DNA from: Pyrenula massariospora
Taxonomy: Eukaryota > Ascomycota > Eurotiomycetes > Pyrenulales > Pyrenulaceae
Length of the DNA stretch: 64,000 nucleotides
Direction: 5' to 3'
Assembly (NCBI GenBank): GCA_021030905.1
Contig: JAGFMI010000031.1
Span: 124,001-188,000 of the forward strand
This document shows positions 1-11,049 of the stretch, in pieces; the first letter of the stretch is position 1, and each line of letters begins with the position of its first letter. The notes below the pieces were generated by a model. That model saw only the letters and a list, made by a program, of their open reading frames with translations, did not search any database and was not told the DNA's origin. Position numbers and translations under genes: made by a program.

Positions 1-267
1 AACACTGCCATGCCACACTCTACCTACTTTTATTCAGCTCTAGCTTTTGAATGGTGGATACTTCACCAGGTCCACGCAGCACAGTCATGCCGTGCTGAAG
101 TCAGATGCGTAGTCATCATTGTGTTCTTGCGTGTGTGTTCATGACGCAAACCGTTGTTAGCTCTCTTCATCCGCATACACAACTTACAATGTTGTTTTGG
201 TCTTCTTCTCCGCGCAACCTGTCGAACAACGAAATCACCTGTACCGCGCGTCAAGAGCCGCGAGGAC

Positions 268-1278
268 ATGGTTAGTAGTGCACAGCATCAGTCTCATGTA
301 CGAATACATACGCCTGCTGAGAGCCACGCTCACTCTTCACCTCCGAACCACGTCGAGAAGGTGTTCTTTCAGCAGAACCTTGCGCATCGAACGCAAGCGA
401 GAGCCTTTGCTACAACCAAACATCTTCACCATCAAAGACATCTACACAGTCCCTCCGGGGTAGATTTAGGGGATCACTACAGCTATAACGATTTTACTTC
501 GAGAAGCTCAGTCACATTTGGTCAATCGGCTCTACCATTTCCCATTTCTGAAACTTTGCCTGCCCTTTCTTTGCCGACAGGTGCGACGACATCAAACTCG
601 CCTCACAGCCTACCTCCTATGACAACATTTCCACACCATCTATCTCCGACCCCTGTCCTTACCACACATGACATACGTGCAAGAACGTCAGAGCCAGCAA
701 CTGGACCCGCTGAGGTCAGTAATGCTCAACTCCACTTCCCCATCTTCTTCCCAATCACAGCTTCTCTCCTCGCCGCCACCATCCTCGCACCCTGTATTTA
801 TTTTCTGCTCAACATCATCCTGGGCTGCGGTCGCCGTGCACTCCATCGTCGACGCTGTCCAGCGCCCCGGACCCGGGACGAAGAAATCGCGCTTGAAAAT
901 ATTGAGGGTCGGGATGGCAAAGTGAGCGTTGCTACCGGGCCCTCGCCTGGAGCACTCGGCGGCGCAGAAACTGTGCGGAACATGGAAGCAGCATTCGATG
1001 GAGGAAGCGATGCAAGTCCAGGACTAAAGCGGAACTGGACGATCAAGGAAACGGCGCAGTCAGGCGGGACAGCTGACCGAGCAAGAAATCAAAGGATGGC
1101 TGAGAACACAAGCTCCAGTCGAGACAGCCGAGGAGTGGAGTTTTTTCCCTGTGTCAAATGCGGTCAAAGGCATCTGCGGCTGGGCGAGGTGGCAGACGGA
1201 TTGGAAAGATGCGCTGGGCCAGCGCGGCCAACTGCCAGGTCAGAGCCGATCATGCAGCTGGACGATGTGGAAATCTAA
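268..1278 (+). CDS. Hypothetical single-pass membrane protein
   Basis: This is an intronless frame of 336 codons. I start it at the ATG at 268 because the open frame upstream has no other ATG. The first half is rich in His, Ser, Thr and Pro and has no recognisable domain. One strongly hydrophobic stretch of about 25 residues near the middle (FPITASLLAATILAPCIYFL) is followed at once by a basic cluster (GRRALHRRRC), as in a single-pass membrane protein with a cytosolic C-terminal tail. The tail is polar and ends with a CxxC (FPCVKCGQRH) that could bind metal or be chance. I do not recognise the family. A long frame with one clean transmembrane segment and a positive-inside flank supports a real gene, but an unseen intron or different start is possible. 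Confidence 0.45.
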   Translation: MVSSAQHQSHVRIHTPAESHAHSSPPNHVEKVFFQQNLAHRTQARAFATTKHLHHQRHLHSPSGVDLGDHYSYNDFTSRSSVTFGQSALPFPISETLPALSLPTGATTSNSPHSLPPMTTFPHHLSPTPVLTTHDIRARTSEPATGPAEVSNAQLHFPIFFPITASLLAATILAPCIYFLLNIILGCGRRALHRRRCPAPRTRDEEIALENIEGRDGKVSVATGPSPGALGGAETVRNMEAAFDGGSDASPGLKRNWTIKETAQSGGTADRARNQRMAENTSSSRDSRGVEFFPCVKCGQRHLRLGEVADGLERCAGPARPTARSEPIMQLDDVEI

Positions 1279-2137
1279 AACGGGAAGATCTGGTAACCTC
1301 TGGGAGGTGGAGCGGCAGGCCATCAAGCAGAAAATCGTGACGATAGATTGTGGATGAGAGAAACAACACTTAGTATAGTGTAATGGTACATCGTGTCTAG
1401 CGTGATAGGTGAGGACGCTTGGATAGCATTGTTTGATTTGAATTGGAGTGTACACTGTAGAAATGTTCTTAAAAGTGATCCTGGGAATGTGGGAGTGCTA
1501 GATACGAGATTATGTGTTGATGGCGATCTACGCAGTGAGATTATGCCCAGCAACGGGAAAGAATGAGAAAAAAAAGGCAAAATCTGAGGGTTCACAACGA
1601 CAAGGGCGGCCAAACGTAATAAGTCATAGGAATGGATTCGTAGATACAAATTTAGGTTCTCTCTAGACGATGCGTCAGGTGGAATTTCAAGGAAGGACGT
1701 ATGGCGTAGCGCAATCGATGCGACCACTGTTCATTGAAGGTTAAAAACTATTGGAGGCATGTGAAGATCTTGCTTTTGAAGTTGTCCAGCGATTGTGGGA
1801 TTGCGCTGCTTCTGGAAGTATTACGGGTTCTTCAGTCCTACCCACATAAAGATTTGTTAGCGCGTCTACCTCGACCAGAAGAACAGTCACATCAATTGCA
1901 GAAGCCATCTTATCTCAACCTAATTTATAGTGAATTCTAGCAAAAGATTCTGCACGTTCATGAATGCGCAAGAGGCCCAAGATATATCATTATGCTGGGG
2001 CTTTGTATGCGTGTCGGCTCCAAAATCCTGATGCAAATCTGATATCACGATAGTCCGTTTGGATATCTCTCCACTAACTCCAGATGAAAATGCTAGGGCC
2101 AATCTAGATAACAATTGAACATACTGCGCATAAGCAA
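1279..2137. other. Intergenic, no gene seen
   Basis: This 0.86 kb lies between the 3' ends of the membrane-protein gene (+) and the MFS gene (-), so it should hold two convergent terminators. The small open frames on both strands show no family resemblance. Confidence 0.5.
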
Positions 2138-4104
2138 TTAACCTGATGCGAAGGGACTATGCTTCCTTAACCTTTCTCCAAAAATCCACATTAGAATTGG
2201 AGCTGGAAATCCAATCCCTATCGCCGCGAATCCCAGAACGCTATTCCCCCATCCGTATCCTAGAGAGTCATACATTGCCGGCGCAAAGAGTGGAAATCCA
2301 AATCCGGCGAGCGATCTGAGGACTGTAACGGCACCAATCGCTGAAGCTGCATATCGCGTGTACGCATCGACGAGGTAGGTCTGCACACATTGGAACGCAG
2401 CAATGGTGCCGGTGGCAAAGATGGCCGCTCCAATGTTAGGCACAATCCAGTGAACGTGGTACTGCGCGCTCCAGCCGTATATGAAAAGACCGGTTGGCAC
2501 CAGTAGTGAGAAGGGAATCATGAGTGGCATACGAAATTCGGGTTTGCCTTCTCCCGTGGCGCTGCGGGCTTTCATACGCTGGTAAATCACATCATTCGTC
2601 TTTCCACATAGTGGTGCGCCAAAGAAGAATCCCAAGCCAAGAGATATGTAGTTCAGACCTGAAATCCCAATGCTCTCCCCGTAAGACCTCCACAGATTAG
2701 GAAAAGTGGCGAGTACAAGATACATCAGACCGTATGAATAAGCCATATAGATTGCCAATACCTGTACGATGGGCTGGGTGAAGAGGAGACGGAACGAGCG
2801 CAAGACTGATGATAGAAGAAATCTCCAAGAAACGCGATCGGCTGTTTCGAATTCAGTGTGCAGGTTTGAGTTCCCCGTCTCTCTGCGCAGACGTTCCGCC
2901 TTCTGATACAAGATAAATGGCGCGTAGCTTTCTCTCAGGTTGAACAATCCGAATGCGAATATGACGCCACAGGCGATTGAGGTAGCCCAGAACATCCATC
3001 GCCATGTTGTCTTCATCGTAATCCAGCTTCCGGCAATTGGACCGATGGAGGGTCCCAAGAGTGGTCCCAAAGCATACAATGCCATCGCCTTCCCTCGCTC
3101 TTCAGGGCGGAACAGGTCACCAAGCACTCCTCCGCCAATCGCGAGCGGACCGGAGCCTCCAAGGCCGGATAAAAATCTGAAGGCCATCATCTGTTGTTTG
3201 TTTTGCGCGAATCCTGCTGACAAGTTGAAAGTAAAGAAGAGAAGATTCGAGACCTGTAAAATAATCACTCGGCCGTAGACTTCTGAAAGCGGGCCTAGAA
3301 TGAGAGGCCCGACGGCGAATGCCAAGACGAAGATAGAAAGTAGAATCTCGGATTCTACCACACTAGTAATGTTAAAGTCGTGTGCCATTTTCATGATAGC
3401 TGGAGCCACCATCGACGAGGTCAGAGGTGAAAGGAAGGTGAACGATGCCACTGATAATGTTGCGAGCCATTTCTTCTTACTTGGCCAATTCTTGGGGTTT
3501 TCGGGATCGTCAGGCCCTTCGAAAGTGACCTTTGCCTGTCAAAATAGCGCACTATCTCGGGGTTGGGGATGCCTACCAGATTACGGTCTTTGAGCCTCTT
3601 CTCCATTTTGATCTGTTCTAATGGAGGCGAGTCCATATCTGATGATGAGATGGTTGCGGCATCACCAAGATCTTTCTCCAAACCTCTCTTCAAGTCTTTC
3701 TCCAAAAATTCCTCGCCATCTTCGCCAATTGTCGCTTCCATTTCTGGACGCTCGCGGCCTTCTAGATTTCGCAGTTTGATGTCATTGATCTGGTCAATTA
3801 TATCGAAGATCATGCCCTCTTCCTCATCACGAGGCTGGGGCCGAGGTCGGGGTGGTGGAGCAACTCTCTGCGTCACGAGTTCTTCTTCGTCTTCAGAGTC
3901 GTACTCTGAACTTTCTGAATCGCCCTCAGCACCAGAATAGTACGAAGCCTGTACGTCGACCCACGCAGGGGAAAAGAAACGGTTTCCCGTGGGACAGCTT
4001 CTTCTTGTTCGCGACCGGCCACGGGAAGTCGCCCGAGAACGTGAGCGTGAATGCCTGGCCAGTGCCGGTGCCGGCTTCTTGCCCGCCAACGCTTTTTTGG
4101 CCAT
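2138..4104 (-). CDS. MFS transporter, fungal DHA1 type, with long N-terminal tail
   Basis: This is a major facilitator superfamily transporter, probably a proton antiporter exporting drugs or metabolites across the plasma membrane. I place two exons: 4104..3577 and 3529..2138, with a 47-nt GT..AG intron, giving 639 residues. The splice restores the family's pre-TM1 motif (VTFEGPDDPENPKNWP). TM1 follows, then the loop motif GPLSEVYGR and the DHA1 motif C-like GPLLGPSIGPIAGSW. About twelve hydrophobic segments run to the C-terminus (FGERLRKHS). Exon 1 is unusual: about 175 residues with an RS-like basic block (SRSRSRATSRGRSRTRR) and a long acidic stretch (DSEDEEE). An acceptor 6 nt upstream (41-nt intron) also keeps the frame. 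The transporter call is firm; the substrate is unknown. It is less certain that the long tail belongs to the same mRNA. Confidence 0.85.
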
Positions 4105-5410
4105 TTTGAACGATGACCGGGCTTTCTCACTGCAGGAATTGGGATCCTTTCGACCAGGGGAGAAAACGAAGGGACGCCTAAGGAGACGCTTCCTAACCTG
4201 AGCTGAACGTTGAAGGGAAGAAGGATGGGATAGGGACTAGCTGAACAATATTGGAACCGACCACGGCCGGTGATCCATGATGCCGACACCATGGTGGATA
4301 TTACCACACGTTGGGTGGTTCAAGTCCGTAGTGTGAACGGACATTGCCTGCTTCAGAAAGTTTGAAGTGCTCCAACCCAACCCCTTGGCGAAGGATGATC
4401 GACTGCATCGAACCCTAGTGCGCCACACCCGCACGGAGACGGAGAGTCGGAATCCAAAGCAAACTTGAACGATCATCCAAGGGCACTGTTCCTGGTTGAG
4501 ACATTCACGAGGCTCCTGCCTGTATATTGATTGTGAGGCTCTCAAATGATTAGCGATTCCAGAGCTCCAGCTTACGTTCATTGGGGATCAACATATGATC
4601 GGCGCGATCTCAGAGCCGGGAAAACAAGCTCTGAACCAGCCGGTATGTGGGATAGTCTCCTATCTCACTCGAAAGTCGGAGCACGGAGCCTCGAGCCACC
4701 GACCTTGCAGCTTTTTCTTCTCGTCAGGATCAAGGAGCATCCTTGGAAGCTCTCAAAAGGCAATCTGACAGCTGCCTGTGACCACTCTGTCGGGTTCTAG
4801 GTAGACTGTACCTGGCAATGAGATGCATATTCGACAACTCATGACATTGCGGCCGCAGCTTCAACATCAATCTCCTCCTGCCTCTAATCATCTTTCAAAG
4901 CGATTCCGCTTCGGCTAGATAAGCGACATAGCTTGGTGATCGGAGTCCGTCTCAATGGCAATCGTCATACATCTGGAAGAACCAGATACTTGCCTGTATC
5001 ATGTGAGGCAATACACGAAAGACTTGCACATAGCCGCCCATATCGCCTTGACGACCCTCAGAAATTTCCTGAAAGGACTATTGGCCGTGCACTGATCTAC
5101 TTTTAGGCCGGTAGCGCTGAGCCTGTTTGGCAATATCTGCTGCATTAGCTACCGAGCAGGTCCCTCGCGATTGCACATCGACCTTGCCGGAGTAGGCTAA
5201 TGCGTCAGAGTCCCATGGTACTGCTGTACAGTACATAATCACTTCGCTCGTGACTGCGAGAAAATCTTTTTAGACTTTGCTCTCAGAAGGATATGATCCC
5301 CCGAACCGAAAAACCTAGAAAAGGCCGGCCAGTGACGTTCTCAGAAGATGACTTTTTGCCTCGCTGGGCTGCTGAGAAGAGCTAGTCGTAGAGTTCGTCC
5401 AGCCACAAAC
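4105..5410. other. Intergenic, upstream of MFS gene
   Basis: This 1.3 kb lies between the MFS start and the 3' end of the MoaE gene, both on the minus strand. It should contain the MFS promoter and the MoaE terminator. I see no coding region with family resemblance and no tRNA-like fold. Confidence 0.5.
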
Positions 5411-5935
5411 TCAAGATCCTGCCGTGACTCTCTCACCCTCCCCATCTCGGTCTTTGTTGGCTCTCCATTCGCCTTCGCCTTCTTGGTCCGCGAAGTCTTC
5501 CCGTTTCCAGATCTCGGCCTGTTGCTTGCATCTTTCTAATATCTCTTCACCCGCAGTCCACGCAGCTTTGCGGTGGGGACTGCTTACAGCAATGGCGATA
5601 CTCTCCTCACCCACCGGAACGTGGCCTAGCCGGTGAACTATGCAGACCTTGATCAACCCTTTTGCCTTTAGAACTGAATCAGCTATTTCGTAGAGAGATT
5701 TCAGAGCCAGTGGAATGTATGCCTCGTAGCAAAGGCGAGCCACTGGACGGGAGTCAAAGGTGTCGCGAGTGGTTCCGAGAAAGAGAACGTTTGCACCAGC
5801 AGAATGAGACTTGACACGACTTAAAATCGATGGTACATCAAGTGCAGACTCGGTCAGTTCGACATGAATGTCAGCCGTAGAACGGAAATGGTGACCTGGT
5901 GCACGAGGGCTCTTTGTTGAGGCCACTTCAGACAT
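5411..5935 (-). CDS. cnxH: Molybdopterin synthase catalytic (large) subunit, MoaE/MOCS2B
   Basis: This subunit, with the small MoaD/MOCS2A sulfur carrier, inserts two sulfurs into precursor Z (cPMP) to make molybdopterin in the cytosol. The product serves nitrate reductase, sulfite oxidase and xanthine dehydrogenase. The intronless 174-codon frame starts at a true ATG and matches the family along its length: FLGTTRDTF near residue 55, the substrate segment YEAYIPLALKSL, HRLGHVPVGE, the highly conserved AVSSPHRKAAW, and the catalytic lysine region EIWKREDF, ending near WRANKD. The length is normal for eukaryotic MOCS2B. The symbol cnxH is the Aspergillus nidulans name. It is divergent from the YAE1-like gene, sharing a promoter of a few hundred bases. 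Confidence 0.95.
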   Translation of the reverse strand: MSEVASTKSPRAPGHHFRSTADIHVELTESALDVPSILSRVKSHSAGANVLFLGTTRDTFDSRPVARLCYEAYIPLALKSLYEIADSVLKAKGLIKVCIVHRLGHVPVGEESIAIAVSSPHRKAAWTAGEEILERCKQQAEIWKREDFADQEGEGEWRANKDRDGEGERVTAGS

Positions 5936-6351
5936 ATTACGGCGTGTAGGAGTTCACCACCTTTGGATGATTCATGCTTGCAACAGTACAGTAATTACTT
6001 GGTTTTGGAGAAAAACTTGAAGGTTATAGGCCAGAAACTGCCGGTGGAGGTGTTTATTATTATGGAGCAACGGAGATCGACTCTGCCCAGGTGGGAAATT
6101 AGGGCTAATGGCCAGGAGCTTCACGGTGAAGGAGAAGCAAATGGCTCACATAATTTGCCCGACACCTCGGGGCGTATTCGCTCCTCCCAATACAATGTCC
6201 TATGATACTAGCACATTGAGAAAATCTCATCGAGCATATTGATCCTCACACATCCGTGCTGAATGCTGATGATTATGCCGCCACGATTAATACAGCTAGT
6301 ACTTCTATCCTCGGCGCATCGGTCAGTCAACCTTCAGAAACTACAGTGTCT
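5936..6351. promoter_or_regulatory. Shared divergent promoter of MoaE and YAE1-like genes
   Basis: About 0.4 kb separates the ATG of the MoaE gene (minus) from the first in-frame ATG of the YAE1-like gene (plus). No motif was identified with confidence. The last 96 bases before 6352 are open in the YAE1 frame but lack an ATG, so the true YAE1 start or a short first exon may lie inside. Confidence 0.4.
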
Positions 6352-7041
6352 ATGGGCTCTACCTCATCAACGGCAGAAGGACCAGAATCCTTGACACCTG
6401 CGTCGTCCATCTCATTGCCACAAGAGTCCTCGTCTCCCGATGATAACATTTGGGGCTCGGCTTCTCCCTCTCAATCTGGCTCACCGTCTTCTAGACTTGC
6501 TGGGGCAAACGATGAGCTGCTTTCGGAGGCACCTTTAATTCGTCGTCAACATACTACGGCCGGCTTCCGCGAAGGTGTTAGTCTCGGCAAAGCCCAGACA
6601 ATGCAAGATGGCTTTGATGAAGGATATCCCTTGGGCATCCAAATCGGTTTAAGAGTTGGCTTCTTGATGGGTATTGTTGAGGGAATAGAATGCAGCAAAA
6701 AAGTGTCTACAGCCTATGATGATAAGAGCAAAATTAGGCGACTATTGAACTCCCTGAAGGAAGAGCTTGCTATTGGCAAATTCCTTGGTGGTGTCGAAGA
6801 CCGGCTTGTCGAACAAGCAAATGCTAAGGAGGTAGGCCGGGGACATCCCATATCATGTCCAAGTACAGATATTTCGGAATCATTGCTAGAGCCGTCAAGA
6901 TATGAAGAAGCCCTGCCACTCGACAACAAAATCTGTCCGAACGGGTCATCGTCGCTCTTTGCTAAAGACGCCATGGAAAAGCTGAATTCCGTCGAGGCTA
7001 TCGTAGACGAGCTACTAAAAAAAAACACCTTACAAGAATAA
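6352..7041 (+). CDS. YAE1: Yae1-family deca-GX3 protein (Fe-S adaptor)
   Basis: Yae1 works with Lto1 as an adaptor that carries the cytosolic iron-sulfur targeting machinery to the ABC protein Rli1/ABCE1. The diagnostic Yae1 domain is plain: RRQHTTAGFREGVSLGKAQT followed by a run of glycines spaced every four residues (GFDEGYPLGIQIGLRVGFLMGIVEG). The N-terminus is Ser/Thr/Pro-rich, as is common in fungal homologues, and the C-terminal third is poorly conserved. The open frame extends upstream to 6256, but the codon there is GTG, which a nuclear gene would not normally use. I therefore start at the first in-frame ATG (6352), giving 229 residues. A short spliced upstream exon is the alternative. 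The frame ends with a run of lysine codons. Confidence 0.82.
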   Translation: MGSTSSTAEGPESLTPASSISLPQESSSPDDNIWGSASPSQSGSPSSRLAGANDELLSEAPLIRRQHTTAGFREGVSLGKAQTMQDGFDEGYPLGIQIGLRVGFLMGIVEGIECSKKVSTAYDDKSKIRRLLNSLKEELAIGKFLGGVEDRLVEQANAKEVGRGHPISCPSTDISESLLEPSRYEEALPLDNKICPNGSSSLFAKDAMEKLNSVEAIVDELLKKNTLQE

Positions 7042-8109
7042 AGTTCTTCCTGGACAATAAATCAAGTCGTGGCCGCTTTCCTCATATCTTTATCCTCACT
7101 GTATATTTGGCAAAATCACTATGTTTAATTTGACAGGCAGTCGACTTTCAACAAGTTGCATTCTAAGTCAAGATGCAAGCGCACTCACTTGATGGCCGTA
7201 TTTAGCGATTTGATGATGACCCAAAAGCGTCAAACGAGAACATTCCCTTGCGCAGCCTGAAACTCTTGCTCGCAATATCGGCTCCTTGTTTACCCTCATT
7301 CGGGCTCTTGGCAAAGCCGGATAGCTCGCTGAAATGTATCCTATTTTAAATTGGAAGAGCATTTGTAAGACGTCGCGGCATCAAGCTGCTCAATTGTCAG
7401 CCGGCCGTATACTACGAGACAGTGGTCTACCCACTAGAAACTCTGGTCCTTAGCTACGCATCCAAGGTCTGTGATCTGAAAGTGGCGCCGAGGTCTCTCG
7501 TCTTTCCACCCGACGTTCGTCGAAAGTACTCTTACTACTACCTGGCAAGGAACAACAGCAGTATCAACATCTCCCTGATCTACAATTGATTCTCATAGCC
7601 CATAAAACTGGCGTCTGGATCACGTGCAAGCAGCTAGATAACCCTGTCAACATGTGCTGAATGGGGACTTGAGAGCCCGGGAAAGGATACTTAAGGTAGG
7701 CCTTGGGTCGCATTATTACGAAAAATATACTGTACTTACTGTTCGGCCGGCAGATGTCATCGCTCAATTCTGCTGGCACAGACGATGCCAAATTGCGGAC
7801 TATCCACAGATCCTCGTCGTTTAAGTTCGCTGCTTTTGTGTGTCTTCCCTATTACATGAAGACAACATAGCTGGGGCCAATCGCAAGCTGCTTATTTTAG
7901 CTATGATATTGAATATAGTTTTGATCATCGGTATTTTGTGTTAATTTCAAAATTATAGCAAGGCTTCCATTTGTTATTTTTGACGAAATATTAGGTTCTA
8001 TGCGTGGTAAGGTGGAGCAGCTCGTCAATGCTACGCATGTAAGGTAAAGCGGAATGATAATGGAAACAGTACTGGATCTGAATATTGCCCATGGCTATCG
8101 ACCTGTTCC
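7042..8109. other. Intergenic between convergent genes
   Basis: This 1.07 kb separates the 3' ends of the YAE1-like gene and the RBM5-like gene. The right half is visibly A+T-rich. No coding region is supported. Confidence 0.5.
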
Positions 8110-10696
8110 CTAACCTAATCTCTCGTACCTTGCCCTTGCCCCCTCCTTAGTCTTCTCTAAGAATTCACCATAATCTCCTTTCGTATTCCTCTCTGCTTCC
8201 TTGGCCGCATCGCCTAATTTCCCGCCTTGAGCACCCAACCCCACACCCGCAGCATACACGTCTTGCATAAGTGGCGCCGTCACGCCTGTACCTTGCGCGC
8301 CAAGGCCCTTACCAGCGCTGGAGTCGAAGCCCATCTTCGAGAGCAGGGAGGCGCCTTTCGTCTGGGCTTGGGGGGGAGAGATATCAGCATCATCAACAGA
8401 ACTTGACTTCGGAAGGCCCATTGCCTTGTTTCTCTTTTCGACACCGAATGCCTTCCTTCGCTCGCGAGCTCGGTCGCGATATTCCGGCTTCTCGTCAAGA
8501 TTAGCTTGAACACCATGCTTTTCCAGTTTCGTTTTTGCGCGCTCGACTAGCTGGACATTCTTCAGGTTTTCTCGATGGAGTTGACTGAGCCGCTCGTGTT
8601 TGTTGACTTCGGTAGCTGTCTTGAATTGTCGGTAGCAGAGATAGCAGCAAAGTTTTTCAGGGTCTGAGAACGATTGTATTTGAGAGCGGCTGGTGGATGA
8701 GTGTGAACGGCCTGGTGGTGAATGGTCTTTTCCAGACCCATTGGTATTTGGATCTTGCTTAATGCCATGCAATTCTGCGTGTCGATTGCTCCAGAACTGG
8801 AGATGTGACGGAGCAGCCTTCTTAACCGCTGCAGTATCTTTTACGCTTGTTGCATCGGCTTTTCTTTTCTTGTTTTTCTCCGTTTCCTTTGCTCTTGTGT
8901 CTGCTTCTGCAGAAGCTGTGCTCGGCTTGATATTTGTCTCAGGTTCAGAGTTAGTAATCCCCAGCTCCGTCACGTAAGCTTCTTCATCCCAATATGCTAA
9001 TTTCAGAGAAGGGTTCATCAAGGGACTAAATGTAAAGCGCTCCGTGCTAGCAGTGGGATTAGGAATGGGTACAAAGACACCCGCGTGTATGTAACTGGCT
9101 AAGACTGCCTTAGAAGCAATGGTGAATTTCTCAAAGGAGTTGTAACGAGTCAGGGCTGCTTGGGCGTCCTGGTGCGGTCCATTAGCAATGATCAAGAGCG
9201 ATCAACAGCCTTTTTCATACCTCTACGGTTGCGTACTCTGCAAAGCCGAACCGCCAGCTCTCGTTACTTCTACGATCCCGGACCAGAAAAATGCGACGTA
9301 AAGTCCCCTCCTTAGCACCCAGATTTGCATCTCCCGTTGTCGAAGCCACTTTAGCCCCCTTTTTGGGGTTGGTCTGGACTTGCGTGCTGCTATTCACCGC
9401 AGGTTTGAAGAGCTTCGAGACACCCTTGGCAAGCAGCTCCTCTGAGACGGACGGCTCAAGACCTCGAAGCAATAGGAACTGTGAAGGAGTATTATCAGGC
9501 GATGCATCGCTATCGCCGACATTCGCAACTTTCTGAGGCGCTAATGCAGGTTCTTTTCGAGTCAGAATGGGAAGTAAGCACGATCGGGATACACAAACCT
9601 GGCCGAAGCACCTGGCACTTGAAGCATCGGCTTCGGGTTGGGCGGTTGATGATGCTGCACTTTTTGGTGTCAGAAGCTTCATGAAGAAAGATTAATAGAA
9701 TCTTACGACGGGGCATGTCCATTCGCCCTCAGCCATATCTTTTCTCCTATCGTCTCTTTCACGGCTGAATACTATGCGAACCTTAGCCGATTGATCCTCG
9801 TTATTAGAGCTGCTGCCATAGAGATAGATGGCGGGATGATGACGGTCCATGAAATCAATAGCATCATCAATATTTGTGAATCGTAGAAAACCGAAGCCAC
9901 GAGACTGCTCTAGGCACAATTTAGCAGTAGTCAACGGAAGTTTCTCGAGTTTCTCACTTGAATTACGGTCTCGTATGACTCTCACGTCATCCAGACCATC
10001 AATTTGATAGTGTTGTTTAAGCTCTTGAGTGATCTGTTTGACACATTGGCCAGAGAGGCCACCATATCTTAGCATTTCGTCATTCAATGAGCATCTATTC
10101 GCATGCAAGTGCGATGTGAAAGGCAGAGTAGGGGAGGGAGAGATCGCACGTCATCTTCGGTCAACTGCGGACCCAACCCCTCCATCATGATCTCTCGGCT
10201 GGGAGGGACATCGTGATCTAAACGGCGACCCCTCTGTGGACTTCGACTGTGGCTGCGGCTTCGGCTCCGACTTCGACTGTAAGGTGGAGAGCGGTCTTCA
10301 CGATCCCAATCTCTGTATCTGTTACGTCGAGGAGAGGGCGAGGTGCGATTGCGATATTCGTCTCGTTCGTAGTCTCTTCCACGCCCATTGTTCCAACTGC
10401 GGTCGTTGCGATGCCTCATGTCTGCGGCAGGCCCCCGAGGAGGCGTTCTGGAGAGATCTTTCCCCCATAGATTAGATCAGTACATGGTCATCACGCAGTT
10501 GAGGTCCCAATTTTCAGCATTGTTTACCATGTGGTGAGCTTCGGCGTCTTGGAGGTGAATGCTGGCGATCTCTCGACCCAGAGCGGGAGCGGCGGTCATC
10601 GTACATTCTACCATCGCGATCATTTCGGTCATAGGGAGGACGACGGTATGCTTGAGGTGGCGGACCTCTGCCGTCGAAGAACCGATAGGAAGACAT
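8110..10696 (-). CDS. RBM5/RBM10-like splicing factor (RS, RRM, RanBP2 ZnF, RRM, C2H2, G-patch)
   Basis: This is a nuclear RNA-binding protein that by homology joins the early (A) spliceosome and influences splice-site choice. I place six exons: 10696..10528, 10457..10150, 10033..9707, 9659..9599, 9552..9221 and 9168..8110, with introns of 70, 116, 47, 46 and 52 nt, giving 751 residues. Domains in order are an Arg/Ser/Asp-rich N-terminus; RRM1 from about residue 146 (EIMMEGLGPQLTEDD, RGFGFLRF); a RanBP2-type zinc finger at about 264-284 (WTCPVCSIINRPTRSRCFKC); RRM2 (FLLLRGLEPSVSEE, WRFGFAEY); a C2H2 finger at about 573-597 (CCYLCYRQF..H..LH); and a G-patch at about 673-716 (SLLSKMGFDSSAGKGLG). 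The zinc finger is recovered only by splicing, which confirms that intron. This order is that of metazoan RBM5/RBM10. Confidence 0.92.
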
Positions 10697-11049
10697 GCTC
10701 GATCTGATAAAGAGCACAACGGACATTCCTAGTGGTAGTATGGACTGAAGGTCGCCGCGGTCGAGAGCGCAGGGTTGAATCCGTATTGGGATTAGCGTCA
10801 TACTACTGGGTTTTGGTTTCATGGCGAAGAGGCACACGTTTCTGGTGATTTCAGCGTGATACTACAGCTTAGAATCGCGACCTATGCTTATATTATAATT
10901 TGGATAATCCGCAATGGATCTGATAGACGTGCGTCTCGGTATTATTATCGTCAGACCCTGTGGGAGATCTCTACTCCACCGCACCAGCCGGCCGTCGCCA
11001 TGCACAACGCAGCCATGTGGAAAAGCGTACAACCTTTGCTTGCACCTCA
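10697..11049. other. Short intergenic, RBM5-like promoter
   Basis: This 353 bp lies upstream of the RBM5-like start and downstream of the thioredoxin stop, both minus strand. It must hold the promoter of one and the terminator of the other. No motif was identified. Confidence 0.4.

Noticed and set aside
4660-4740. tRNA-like string near an inverted CTCGAG motif
   Set aside because: No consistent acceptor stem, anticodon arm and T-loop could be paired on either strand.
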